23,697 bases of DNA from a virus, in IMG/VR virus record IMGVR_UViG_3300021438_000071, positions 1-23,697 of that record; one strand, written 5' to 3'. Shown here piece by piece: positions 11,519 to 18,344 of the stretch. Below the pieces are notes generated by a model. The model saw only the letters and a program-made list of their open reading frames with translations, had not been told where the DNA came from and did no database searches. Made by a program: the position numbers and the translations under genes. How positions within the stretch are numbered: the first letter of the stretch is position 1; the number at the start of each line of letters is the position of its first letter.

Positions 11519-13477
11519 ATGGTAGATAAAAATAAAGTACTTACACTAACGAGTACTTTTACTAAGAGTAATCTACCTACCAAGGACATGAGCATTGATT
11601 CGATTATGATCGAAGGTTACGCAAGTACCACAGATACTGATCGGCAAGGCGATATTGTACCAGCCACGGTGTGGAAAAATGGTATGCAAAATTACTTGAA
11701 AAATCCAGTAATTTTAGCTTACCACGATCACAGCGAGCCTGTTGGTAGGATGGTAGATCACAGGATCGACGGTAAGGGTTTGTGGATTAAAGCCAGAATT
11801 TCTGCAGCCGCAGGAGAGGTATTTAATCTTATCAAAGACGGTGTACTTACTGCTTTTAGTATTGGTTTTCGTATCGCTGATGCGGAATATGATGCAGCCA
11901 CAGAGCTGTTTGTTGTTAAAGACTTGGAACTACATGAGATTTCAGTAGTGTCCGTACCTGCAAATCAAAACACATTATTTAGTTTATCTAAGTCGTTTAA
12001 AAACGACGAAGAACTTAAATTTTTCAAACTGCAATTTGCGCCCAAGCCGGAATCAGCTAAAGGGCTCGAGTCCACTATGGAAGCAAATAGCGACACTACA
12101 AAGGAATGGAACATGGATCCTAAAGAATTGGAAAAACTGCTTGCTGACACAGCTAAGCAAGCTGCTGTTGAAACAGCAAAAGCTATTGCTGAAACGCAAG
12201 CCAAAGCCGCTGCTGAAAAAGCATTGGCTGACAAAGCACAAGCTGACCTTGATGCTAAAATCAAAGCTGCTGTTGCACAAGTGCAAACAGTGGACACGGG
12301 TGCTGAGCGTTTGCTGGCCGAAGTGGAAAAGCGTGTTGCTGAGCAAGAGCAATCGCACAAAGCTGCGCTCGAGGGCTTGGAAGCTACTCTGCGTGAAAAA
12401 GCTGCTGAAATCGAGGCTATCAACAAGTCGCGTATGCAGTTTCAAGACCCTAAGTCGGGCGAAATGCCTTACGCGGAAAAAGAAAAAGCTGTTTTCTTGT
12501 CCAAAATGGCTGGTAAGTCGCTGGAAGGCACGAAATATGGCCGTGACATGGTTCAAAAGTACGGTGCACACGTTCCGTCGGCTACGTGGGAACTGGAAGT
12601 TAGCCTGAACTTGGAAGCTGAGGTTCGTCGCCGCTTGGTGGTCGCTCCTCTGTTCCGTAACATCGCTATGCAAACCAACGTGATGACCATTCCAGTCAAT
12701 CCAGAAGCTGGTACTGCAACGTGGGTTACTAACGCACAGTTTGGTGCTGTTCCTGCTACGTTGGGTGCTGCTGGTGCTAGCGCTGGTAACACAGCTGTGC
12801 ATGCATTAAAAGAGATTACTCTTAATGCATACAAAGTGGCTACAAACGAGTACACGGCTTACGAAGAAGAGGAAGATAGCCTTATCGCTATTATGCCTGT
12901 GATTCGTGACGGTATGATCCGCCGCGTTGCTCGTGCAGTTGACAAGGCTTTCTTGCTTGGCGCCGGTTCGGGTTCCGATCCAGTTAGCGGTTTGGCTACA
13001 CAAGCTACTAACTCCACTGGCAACATCACCACAAGCACGCCTTCGGCTAGCTTTGTGGCTACTGTTAGCACGCTGCGCGCTCTTCGTAAGGGCCTTGGTG
13101 TGTGGGGTCTTGATCCTGCTGATGTGGTGTTCTTGGTCTCCAGCGAAGTCTACTACAACCTGCTCGAAGATACAACGTTCCAGACAATGAACCAAGTTGG
13201 TCCTCAGGCTACCCTGTTGACTGGCCAAATCGGTCAAGTCGGTAACTCACCAGTGTTAGTTTCTGGCGAATTCGCTAGTGCCGCTTCTGGTGCAGTTGGT
13301 ATCATCGCTTGTGCTCCTAGCAACTTTATCGTTGGTAATCAGCGCGGCCTCCGCATTGATACACAAGAGTTGGTTGAAACACAGCGTCGCGTTATGGTCG
13401 CTAGCTTGCGTACAGGTATGGTTAAAGTTACCGCTAACTACGGTGCTGGTGTTACCAAGCTTGTTTACTCTGCCTAA
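11519..13477 (+). CDS. Fused prohead protease (S78) and HK97-fold major capsid protein, 652 residues
   Basis: Residues about 25-155 are an HK97 gp4-type serine protease: IEGYASTTDTDRQGD, YHDHSEPVG (H69), TAFSIGFR (S114) and LHEISVVSVPAN (E140), which fits the His/Ser/Glu site. Residues about 199-300 are a charged coiled-coil of delta/scaffold type (KAIAETQAKAAAEKALADKA and on). Residues about 310-652 are the HK97-fold capsid (NQ.. to VTANYGAGVTKL). Normally these are two genes. GGGAG precedes the ATG. Codon use becomes GC-richer with favoured codons after about 12,100, as expected for an abundant capsid protein. A strong terminator follows. Confidence 0.93.
   Translation: MVDKNKVLTLTSTFTKSNLPTKDMSIDSIMIEGYASTTDTDRQGDIVPATVWKNGMQNYLKNPVILAYHDHSEPVGRMVDHRIDGKGLWIKARISAAAGEVFNLIKDGVLTAFSIGFRIADAEYDAATELFVVKDLELHEISVVSVPANQNTLFSLSKSFKNDEELKFFKLQFAPKPESAKGLESTMEANSDTTKEWNMDPKELEKLLADTAKQAAVETAKAIAETQAKAAAEKALADKAQADLDAKIKAAVAQVQTVDTGAERLLAEVEKRVAEQEQSHKAALEGLEATLREKAAEIEAINKSRMQFQDPKSGEMPYAEKEKAVFLSKMAGKSLEGTKYGRDMVQKYGAHVPSATWELEVSLNLEAEVRRRLVVAPLFRNIAMQTNVMTIPVNPEAGTATWVTNAQFGAVPATLGAAGASAGNTAVHALKEITLNAYKVATNEYTAYEEEEDSLIAIMPVIRDGMIRRVARAVDKAFLLGAGSGSDPVSGLATQATNSTGNITTSTPSASFVATVSTLRALRKGLGVWGLDPADVVFLVSSEVYYNLLEDTTFQTMNQVGPQATLLTGQIGQVGNSPVLVSGEFASAASGAVGIIACAPSNFIVGNQRGLRIDTQELVETQRRVMVASLRTGMVKVTANYGAGVTKLVYSA
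12113..13477 (+). CDS. Probable internal start giving free major capsid protein (454 residues)
   Basis: An in-frame ATG at 12113 (product start MDPKELEKLL) has AAGGAA at 12101-12106, 6 bases upstream. It lies exactly at the join between the protease domain and the scaffold-like coiled coil. Initiation here would make capsid protein with its delta-type domain but without protease, solving the need for several hundred capsid copies per few protease copies. Another in-frame ATG at 12077 has no such site. The nested product is inferred from the ribosome site and domain border. Confidence 0.55.
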   Translation: MDPKELEKLLADTAKQAAVETAKAIAETQAKAAAEKALADKAQADLDAKIKAAVAQVQTVDTGAERLLAEVEKRVAEQEQSHKAALEGLEATLREKAAEIEAINKSRMQFQDPKSGEMPYAEKEKAVFLSKMAGKSLEGTKYGRDMVQKYGAHVPSATWELEVSLNLEAEVRRRLVVAPLFRNIAMQTNVMTIPVNPEAGTATWVTNAQFGAVPATLGAAGASAGNTAVHALKEITLNAYKVATNEYTAYEEEEDSLIAIMPVIRDGMIRRVARAVDKAFLLGAGSGSDPVSGLATQATNSTGNITTSTPSASFVATVSTLRALRKGLGVWGLDPADVVFLVSSEVYYNLLEDTTFQTMNQVGPQATLLTGQIGQVGNSPVLVSGEFASAASGAVGIIACAPSNFIVGNQRGLRIDTQELVETQRRVMVASLRTGMVKVTANYGAGVTKLVYSA

Positions 13478-13493
13478 TCTTCGGATTGGTACT

Positions 13494-13519
13494 GACAGGG
13501 CTGAAAAGCCCTGTCTTTT
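13494..13519 (+). terminator. Intrinsic terminator after the major capsid gene
   Basis: Nine-base stem GACAGGGCT (13494-13502) / AGCCCTGTC (13507-13515) with a GAAA loop, followed by TTTT. Lies 17 bases after the stop codon. Confidence 0.85.
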
Positions 13520-13551
13520 ATATGGGTTTTTTGGGAATCCATATAAAAGAC
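13513..13551 (+). repeat. Second hairpin overlapping the terminator stem
   Basis: Arms GTCTTTTATATGG (13513-13525) and CCATATAAAAGAC (13539-13551), perfect over 13 bases around a T-rich loop. The first three bases also belong to the terminator stem, so the two structures compete for 13513-13515. Confidence 0.7.
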
Positions 13552-13564
13552 AAACGAGGTCAAT

Positions 13565-14161
13565 ATGGCATTAAATTTAATTACCCTAGTAGAATATAAA
13601 ACTTATGCCGGAATCAAAAGCACCAACTATGATGCAGAGATTACTGCACTAATTCCTCGTATAAGTCAATTTGTTAAGAATTATTGCGGCAGGACTTTTG
13701 TAGACTATGTTGATGTGGACAAAGTCGAGTACTTTAATGGTGGTACCAATAGGTTTATTCTAGCCGAAGGACCAGTTATTAGTGTTTCAAGTGTTGGTTA
13801 CAGCACAGACTTTGGTCAAACCTATACCAACCTTACAGAATATGTAGACTGGGTGCTAGACGACGGAGCTATTCGTAGCCTAAATACCACAGGCATTACC
13901 AGTTTGATTACAGTAAATCAAGCATTTCGTGAAATGATTCGTGGTTATCGTGTAACCTATCGCGCAGGATATGATGATGTACCAGGTGACGTTGCACTAG
14001 CAATTATGGACATGGTAACCTACTATCGCAAAAGCGATATGAGTGTTCACAGTAATAAAGCGCCGGGTACTAATAACGTGCAGATTGAGTATATTTCTAC
14101 CACCAATCTGCCAGCGCATATTAAACGTGTGCTAGATATGTACAGGTCAGACTACACATGA
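13565..14161 (+). CDS. Head-tail connector, gp6-like (198 residues)
   Basis: N-terminal ITLVEYKTYAGIKSTNYDAEI and LIPRISQFVKNYCGRTF are typical of the HK97 gp6 / phiE125 gp8 type connector, and VALAIMDMVTYYRKSD is the conserved later helix. It forms the ring beneath the portal. GAGGT lies 5 bases before the ATG, just after the capsid terminator and hairpin. Stop overlaps the next start (ATGA). Confidence 0.87.
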   Translation: MALNLITLVEYKTYAGIKSTNYDAEITALIPRISQFVKNYCGRTFVDYVDVDKVEYFNGGTNRFILAEGPVISVSSVGYSTDFGQTYTNLTEYVDWVLDDGAIRSLNTTGITSLITVNQAFREMIRGYRVTYRAGYDDVPGDVALAIMDMVTYYRKSDMSVHSNKAPGTNNVQIEYISTTNLPAHIKRVLDMYRSDYT

Positions 14162-15627
14162 GTATCGAAAATTTTACTTCTGCTATTCAAAGTAAAATCT
14201 ACGAAACTTGGCTTAAAAAATTAAACGATAATATTATTACTAACAGCGCTAAAAGTATACGAAAAAAGGAGCAAGTGGCAAGTAAAACTAGTTTTTATAT
14301 GACCACAGATACTCTTCAAAATATGTATGAACGTATAACTGGTGAAAAGATGCCAGAAGTGCGAGCAAAGCGCATTATTAATAATTTGGTTGAAGCTACT
14401 TCTTTTCCTGGTAAGGAAAGTGGTAAAGCAATTAAGGTAAGTGGTAAAGATGCCATTTTTATTGAATCAATAAGCTGGGAAGGTATTAGTGATCTTGTAG
14501 CACCAGTATTTGATAATGATCCTAAAGTTTTAGCTGCCTATGCTAAAACTGAAAAAGAATATGTAGATTCGCAAATGGCTGTTATTAATAACACCAAATA
14601 TGCAAAAGGTTCTGAAAAACAAGCAGCTATTACTGAAGCTGAAAAAGAAGGTAAGCGCCGAGGAAGCTTTGGCTACTTTGTAAATAAAGGCCACGTTATA
14701 AGTGTGGCCACTAATTTAGTAAAAAAGTTTCGTGATAATCTAAGAAGCCTAGAAGGTTTGCAGGATCAACAAAAATCCTCACTAATAAGTGTATTAGATA
14801 CTTATATTAGTAAATTAGAAGAAGACGATATTGCTAGTAGTAATTTAAAAAGTATTGATCAAACTATATATGCCGGATATGTTAAAGACAGTTACGGTAA
14901 ATACTTAGTAGAATTTCAATTTAGTACTGAAAATCAAACTTCTGGTAGAGTTAGTGCCACTATATTAAATGAACTTAGTAAAGTATTTACGCTAACAACC
15001 CAAGATGCTAAAAGTATCCTAACGAATTCTCCGGGGCTTGGTGTAGCGCTACTAAATACAGAGGGTTCTCCTAGCTATCTTCAAATGCTCGCTAATAATA
15101 TAGCAGATCATATTAAAACTGGTACTAGCAAAAACGAAACATATTCGGCAAAACCTAAACAGGTAGCTAAAAAATCTACAAAAGTATCTAAAAGTAATAC
15201 AAACGCTAATAAGATTAAAGAACTAAAGGCTTTAAGCAATGATCTTAAAAAATCATTAAAAACACCTACTGTTGTAGAAGCCATAGAACAACAATCTGAA
15301 GTAAATTTATTATCTTTGCAAAATATAATTAATAGTTTATTAGCAAAAACTATTAAAGAAAACATGGGTACTGGTAATCGCAAGGATATTTTAAACCTGC
15401 GTACTGGTAGGTTTGCTGAAAGTGTAACGGTAGAACGACTGTCACAAAGTCGTGAAGGTATGATTACTGCTTTTTATAGTTATATGCGTAATCCATACGG
15501 CACGTTTAGTGATGGTGGACGTCAAGAAAGTCCAAAAACCAGAAATCCTAAACTGCTGATAGCTAAATCAATCAGGGAAATTGCTGAAACCCAAGTAAAA
15601 AATAGATTAAGGGCGGTATTAGTATGA
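14158..15627 (+). CDS. Neck-region protein with HK97-gp10-like C-terminus (489 residues)
   Basis: Gene position between connector and tail terminator is where the head-closure or HK97 gp10-type tail component is normally coded. Only the last ~90 residues resemble that type (RTGRFAESVTVERLSQSREG.. split by MITAFYSYMRNPYG and FSDGGRQ), which usually is a protein of 110-170 residues. The first ~390 residues are an unrecognised, Lys-rich region with predicted helices and a KQVAKKSTKVSKSN linker at about 337-350. AT-rich compared with the genes before it. Overlaps neighbours on both sides by 4 bases, so it is part of a coupled operon. Confidence 0.65.
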   Translation: MSIENFTSAIQSKIYETWLKKLNDNIITNSAKSIRKKEQVASKTSFYMTTDTLQNMYERITGEKMPEVRAKRIINNLVEATSFPGKESGKAIKVSGKDAIFIESISWEGISDLVAPVFDNDPKVLAAYAKTEKEYVDSQMAVINNTKYAKGSEKQAAITEAEKEGKRRGSFGYFVNKGHVISVATNLVKKFRDNLRSLEGLQDQQKSSLISVLDTYISKLEEDDIASSNLKSIDQTIYAGYVKDSYGKYLVEFQFSTENQTSGRVSATILNELSKVFTLTTQDAKSILTNSPGLGVALLNTEGSPSYLQMLANNIADHIKTGTSKNETYSAKPKQVAKKSTKVSKSNTNANKIKELKALSNDLKKSLKTPTVVEAIEQQSEVNLLSLQNIINSLLAKTIKENMGTGNRKDILNLRTGRFAESVTVERLSQSREGMITAFYSYMRNPYGTFSDGGRQESPKTRNPKLLIAKSIREIAETQVKNRLRAVLV

Positions 15628-16058
15628 GTAAGCGCACACAAATTGTAAAAGCCTTAACTGCTAAACTAAACTTAATTGATGGTAAAGCACCTTATACGGT
15701 TAACTTATTTAAAAATGCCTATGCTAAATTAAAATTCTGGGATGAAGTAGATGACTTTCCTAGTGTTTTCTTATCACCAGGAACTGAACTGCGTGAATAT
15801 CATCCCAGTGATTTTGCTTGGGGATTTTTAGGTGTTTGTATAAAGGTATACTGCCACGGCGAGTATAGTAGTGAGCAACTAGAGGCTCTGCTAACCGATA
15901 TAGAAAAATGCATACACGATAATCGTGACCTAGTCTACGATTCCAACAATAATTCCACGACTGAGATCTTAATCCAGTCAATCACAACAGATGAGGGACT
16001 ATTAGCTCCTTATGCGGTTGGAGAGATCAACTTACAAGTCCGATATCAGATTCTGTAA
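15624..16058 (+). CDS. Tail terminator protein (144 residues)
   Basis: Gene order (after the neck protein, before the tail tube), size and sequence features (MSKRTQIVKALTAKLN start, FPSVFLSPGTE, LEALLTDIEKCIHDN, IQSITTDEGLLAPYAVGEI, ending VRYQIL) fit the lambda gpU / HK97-type tail terminator family, whose hexamer caps the tail tube and joins it to the head. ATGA coupling with the upstream gene. Confidence 0.75.
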   Translation: MSKRTQIVKALTAKLNLIDGKAPYTVNLFKNAYAKLKFWDEVDDFPSVFLSPGTELREYHPSDFAWGFLGVCIKVYCHGEYSSEQLEALLTDIEKCIHDNRDLVYDSNNNSTTEILIQSITTDEGLLAPYAVGEINLQVRYQIL

Positions 16059-16135
16059 GCAACCATGCTGATAAGTGCTAAAAACAGATAAATGTCTAGT
16101 TTATGCATTTTGGGCATTAACAAAAAGGAAATAAA

Positions 16136-17377
16136 ATGGCATTTAATTTAATTCGTAGTAGTAGAGTATTTTTTACTACAAACGTAGATACGTATGGTTA
16201 TGTTCACAGTGATAATGGTGGCGTCACTCCTGCATTTACTGCTACTAATACCCGTGAAATTCAAGTTTTAGCAGGTTTTAGTTTTAGTCAAACTACTGCA
16301 ACAGAAACCGTTACACTTAGTGAAGCTGGTCCAACGCCTAACCGCGGTCAGCGCAACTACAACACAGCACTTAATCCAGTTGATTTTAGCTTTACGACCT
16401 ATATGCGTCCACGCGATGCTGGTGGTACAGTGGATGCTGAAGAAGGTGCCTTGTGGAACGCAATGTTTGGTTATGACCCTATTGCCGGAACAGCACCAGC
16501 ATGGACTGCTGCTTCAGGATATGCAACTTGTGTTACTACAAATTCCAATAAACATCAACTTCAACCTTTTGGTTTGATTATTTGTCTTGATGATGCTACA
16601 TTTGTTATCGACAACTGTGTTATGGATCAAGCAGTAATTGATTTTGGTCTGGACGCAATTGCTAGTATTGCTTGGACCGGTAAAGGTGCAGCCCTGCGTC
16701 GTTTAACAACAAAAGTTACGCTGGGTACAGTTACTGGTGCTGCAGGAACTCTGCAAACACAACCAATTACTGGCGGTAGCTGGACTAACCCACTTACTGG
16801 CGCTTCTATTACAAACACTAGCGGTGTTGCAGCTTATAAACATACTGCGGCTCCTTACTTGGCCAATAAGTTAAGTACAGTGGTATTTGATAAAGAAGTC
16901 GGCTCTGGTAGTGGTACAAGTTATACTATTCCTATTACTGGTGGTAGCCTTACATTTGCAAACAATATTACCTACTTAACGCCAGCTAATTTAGGTGTGG
17001 TTAATACCCCAATTACCTATTTTACAGGTACGCGTGCAATTAGTGGCTCGATTAATGCTTACTTACGCACAGGCACAGGTAGTAGCCCACTTTACACAGC
17101 TGATTTGTTAACAGCTATGTTTGCTGATTCGGCTAATACAAGCCCAGTGTACTCAATGAAAATTAGTATTGGTGGCAGTACTACTGCAGCTACTCGAGTG
17201 GATATCGATCTGCCGGCAATTATGCCTAGCTTCCCGACTATTGCTACTGAGCAAGTTATTAGTACAACAATTGGCTTTACAGCTCAAGGTTACACAGGTA
17301 GTGCCTTTGATATTGAGAAAACTAACGAAGCTACTATTACATATTACGCTGCAGAATCAACTGCCGTAAATAACTAA
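16136..17377 (+). CDS. Major tail tube protein, probably duplicated tube domain (413 residues)
   Basis: Located between tail terminator and tail chaperone, as in lambda-like phages. It is Ser/Thr/Gly-rich with beta-strand pattern. Two segments look alike: DFSFTTYMRP..ALWNAMFG (83-112) against SGSINAYLRT..LLTAMFADS (303-332), and VIDNCVMDQAVIDFG..TGKGA (157-185) against VDIDLPAIMPSF..FTAQG (355-385). This suggests two tube domains in one chain, as in T5 pb6, which makes trimeric rings. The region between (about 195-270) is an insert or linker. AAGGAA precedes the ATG. Confidence 0.8.
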   Translation: MAFNLIRSSRVFFTTNVDTYGYVHSDNGGVTPAFTATNTREIQVLAGFSFSQTTATETVTLSEAGPTPNRGQRNYNTALNPVDFSFTTYMRPRDAGGTVDAEEGALWNAMFGYDPIAGTAPAWTAASGYATCVTTNSNKHQLQPFGLIICLDDATFVIDNCVMDQAVIDFGLDAIASIAWTGKGAALRRLTTKVTLGTVTGAAGTLQTQPITGGSWTNPLTGASITNTSGVAAYKHTAAPYLANKLSTVVFDKEVGSGSGTSYTIPITGGSLTFANNITYLTPANLGVVNTPITYFTGTRAISGSINAYLRTGTGSSPLYTADLLTAMFADSANTSPVYSMKISIGGSTTAATRVDIDLPAIMPSFPTIATEQVISTTIGFTAQGYTGSAFDIEKTNEATITYYAAESTAVNN

Positions 17378-17389
17378 ACACTTTAAACA

Positions 17390-17415
17390 CAAGGGCTGGA
17401 ATACTCCAGCCCTTG
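17390..17415 (+). terminator. Hairpin after the tail tube gene, weak or partial terminator
   Basis: Eleven-base perfect stem CAAGGGCTGGA (17390-17400) / TCCAGCCCTTG (17405-17415) with an ATAC loop. No T run follows, so it may protect or cut mRNA rather than end it. The next ribosome site begins 10 bases later. Confidence 0.55.
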
Positions 17416-17433
17416 ACCTAACTCAAGGTGAGT

Positions 17434-17853
17434 ATGTCTACACTTTCACTCAAAACACTACTAGTTCCCTCTAAGTCAGTAGAAGTTGAATATCCTGGTA
17501 TGCCAGGCTTTAAATTGCAACTTAGCTTTTTGTCTAGGGAAATCCTACTTAACATTCGCAAAAAATCTACAAAAACTACTTTTAAAAATCGTCAACCACA
17601 AGAAGAATTTAACGAAGATCTTTTCTTGCAGTTGTACACAGAAAATGCTATTAAAGGTTGGTCAGGATTTAAACTTAAATATCTGGAGCAACTGGCACCA
17701 GTTGACTTGACTGATCAAGACTTAGAAGATTTCTTAGAGTTTACAAATGAAAACGCACTGTATTTGATGAAAAATTCAAGCAATTTTGATGCGTTTATTA
17801 GTGAACAGGTAAGCGATCTGGCAAATTTTTCGACGAGCAGCTTGCCGAAGTAA
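17434..17853 (+). CDS. Tail assembly chaperone, short (G-type) form (139 residues)
   Basis: Placed between the tail tube and tape measure genes, like lambda G. N-terminal MSTLSLKTLLV and a helical body (LTDQDLEDFLEFTNENALYLM) fit the family. I chose ATG 17434, with AAGGTGAG 5' of it; a GTG at 17428 in the same frame would add two residues. The gene ends at 17853, but a slippery heptamer at 17823-17829 sends some ribosomes into the -1 frame to make the long form. Confidence 0.85.
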   Translation: MSTLSLKTLLVPSKSVEVEYPGMPGFKLQLSFLSREILLNIRKKSTKTTFKNRQPQEEFNEDLFLQLYTENAIKGWSGFKLKYLEQLAPVDLTDQDLEDFLEFTNENALYLMKNSSNFDAFISEQVSDLANFSTSSLPK

Positions 17854-17863
17854 ACAGGCTGCT
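17823..17863 (+). promoter_or_regulatory. Programmed -1 frameshift site with downstream stem
   Basis: The heptamer A AAT TTT (17823-17829) is in the right phase (X XXY YYZ) in the chaperone frame. Six bases downstream a stem AGCAGC (17836-17841) / GCTGCT (17858-17863) can form. The -1 frame is open from here to 18209, whereas frame 0 stops at 17853. Confidence 0.8.
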
Positions 17864-18209
17864 TAAAAGTTACTTTCAAAATAGTGCTGTTAGTATGACT
17901 AAAGAAGCCTATTTTGAAATGTGTGAAATGCTGGGTACTGAACCCATTGAAGAAGAAATTCCGGTTGAATTTGATGATTTTCACTATGAAGTGCAGCAGG
18001 CTTTTATTGTGTATAGAATGTTGCGTGATGAATGGGAAGGCATGAATGGGATCTACTTAGGTAAATCCTTAACTGGAATTAAAGAAATTTTACAGGTTTG
18101 TGAAATCGACCCACAAGACCATAAAATTATCTTGTCACTTGTGCAAACAATTGATGGTATTAGACAAGATCAAATTAATACTAAGCCCGAAAACAAAAAA
18201 CCCGCTTAA
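17829..18209 (+). CDS. Tail chaperone -1 frameshift extension (T-type part, 126 residues)
   Basis: Read only after the -1 slip at 17823-17829, giving a fusion of about 260 residues (258 counted from 17434) joined to the G-type part. The junction reads ...LANF then FDEQLAEVNRLLKSYF. The first ATG in this frame (17895) has no ribosome site, so separate initiation is unlikely. Content is helical and acidic (EMCEMLGTEPIEEEIPVEFDD), as in lambda T-type extensions that bind the tape measure. The stop codon lies within the stem of the terminator at 18199-18233. Confidence 0.82.
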   Translation, partial: FDEQLAEVNRLLKSYFQNSAVSMTKEAYFEMCEMLGTEPIEEEIPVEFDDFHYEVQQAFIVYRMLRDEWEGMNGIYLGKSLTGIKEILQVCEIDPQDHKIILSLVQTIDGIRQDQINTKPENKKPA

Positions 18210-18233
18210 TAGAATAATTAAGCGGGTTTTTTT
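18199..18233 (+). terminator. Intrinsic terminator after the chaperone genes
   Basis: Twelve-base stem AACCCGCTTAAT (18199-18210) / ATTAAGCGGGTT (18217-18228) with loop AGAATA and a run of seven T (18227-18233). An A run before the stem would allow action on the other strand too. Confidence 0.9.
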
Positions 18234-18256
18234 ATGTTGTTTGAAAATTTTTTGTG

Positions 18257-18285
18257 TTGACACCTATTTGCCTATATGGTATAAT
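18257..18285 (+). promoter_or_regulatory. Consensus promoter for the tape measure gene
   Basis: -35 TTGACA (18257-18262), 17 bases, -10 TATAAT (18280-18285), with TGG before the -10. Both hexamers are perfect. The stretch TATATGGTATAAT matches the rightward promoters at 2507 and 5252. Confidence 0.85.
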
Positions 18286-18303
18286 TGGTATACATAAAAA
18301 TAT

Positions 18304-18323
18304 GCAACCAATTTACTGGTTGC
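18304..18323 (+). repeat. Leader hairpin of the tape measure mRNA
   Basis: Stem GCAACCA (18304-18310) / TGGTTGC (18317-18323) with loop ATTTAC, between the promoter and the ribosome site GGAG (18336-18339 region). May stabilise the message. Confidence 0.55.
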
Positions 18324-18344
18324 CTAAGATTACTTGGAGATGCT

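Noticed and set aside
12053-12802. 249-codon leftward ORF opposite the capsid gene
   Set aside because: Shadow of the highly biased codon use of the capsid gene; no promoter or ribosome site.
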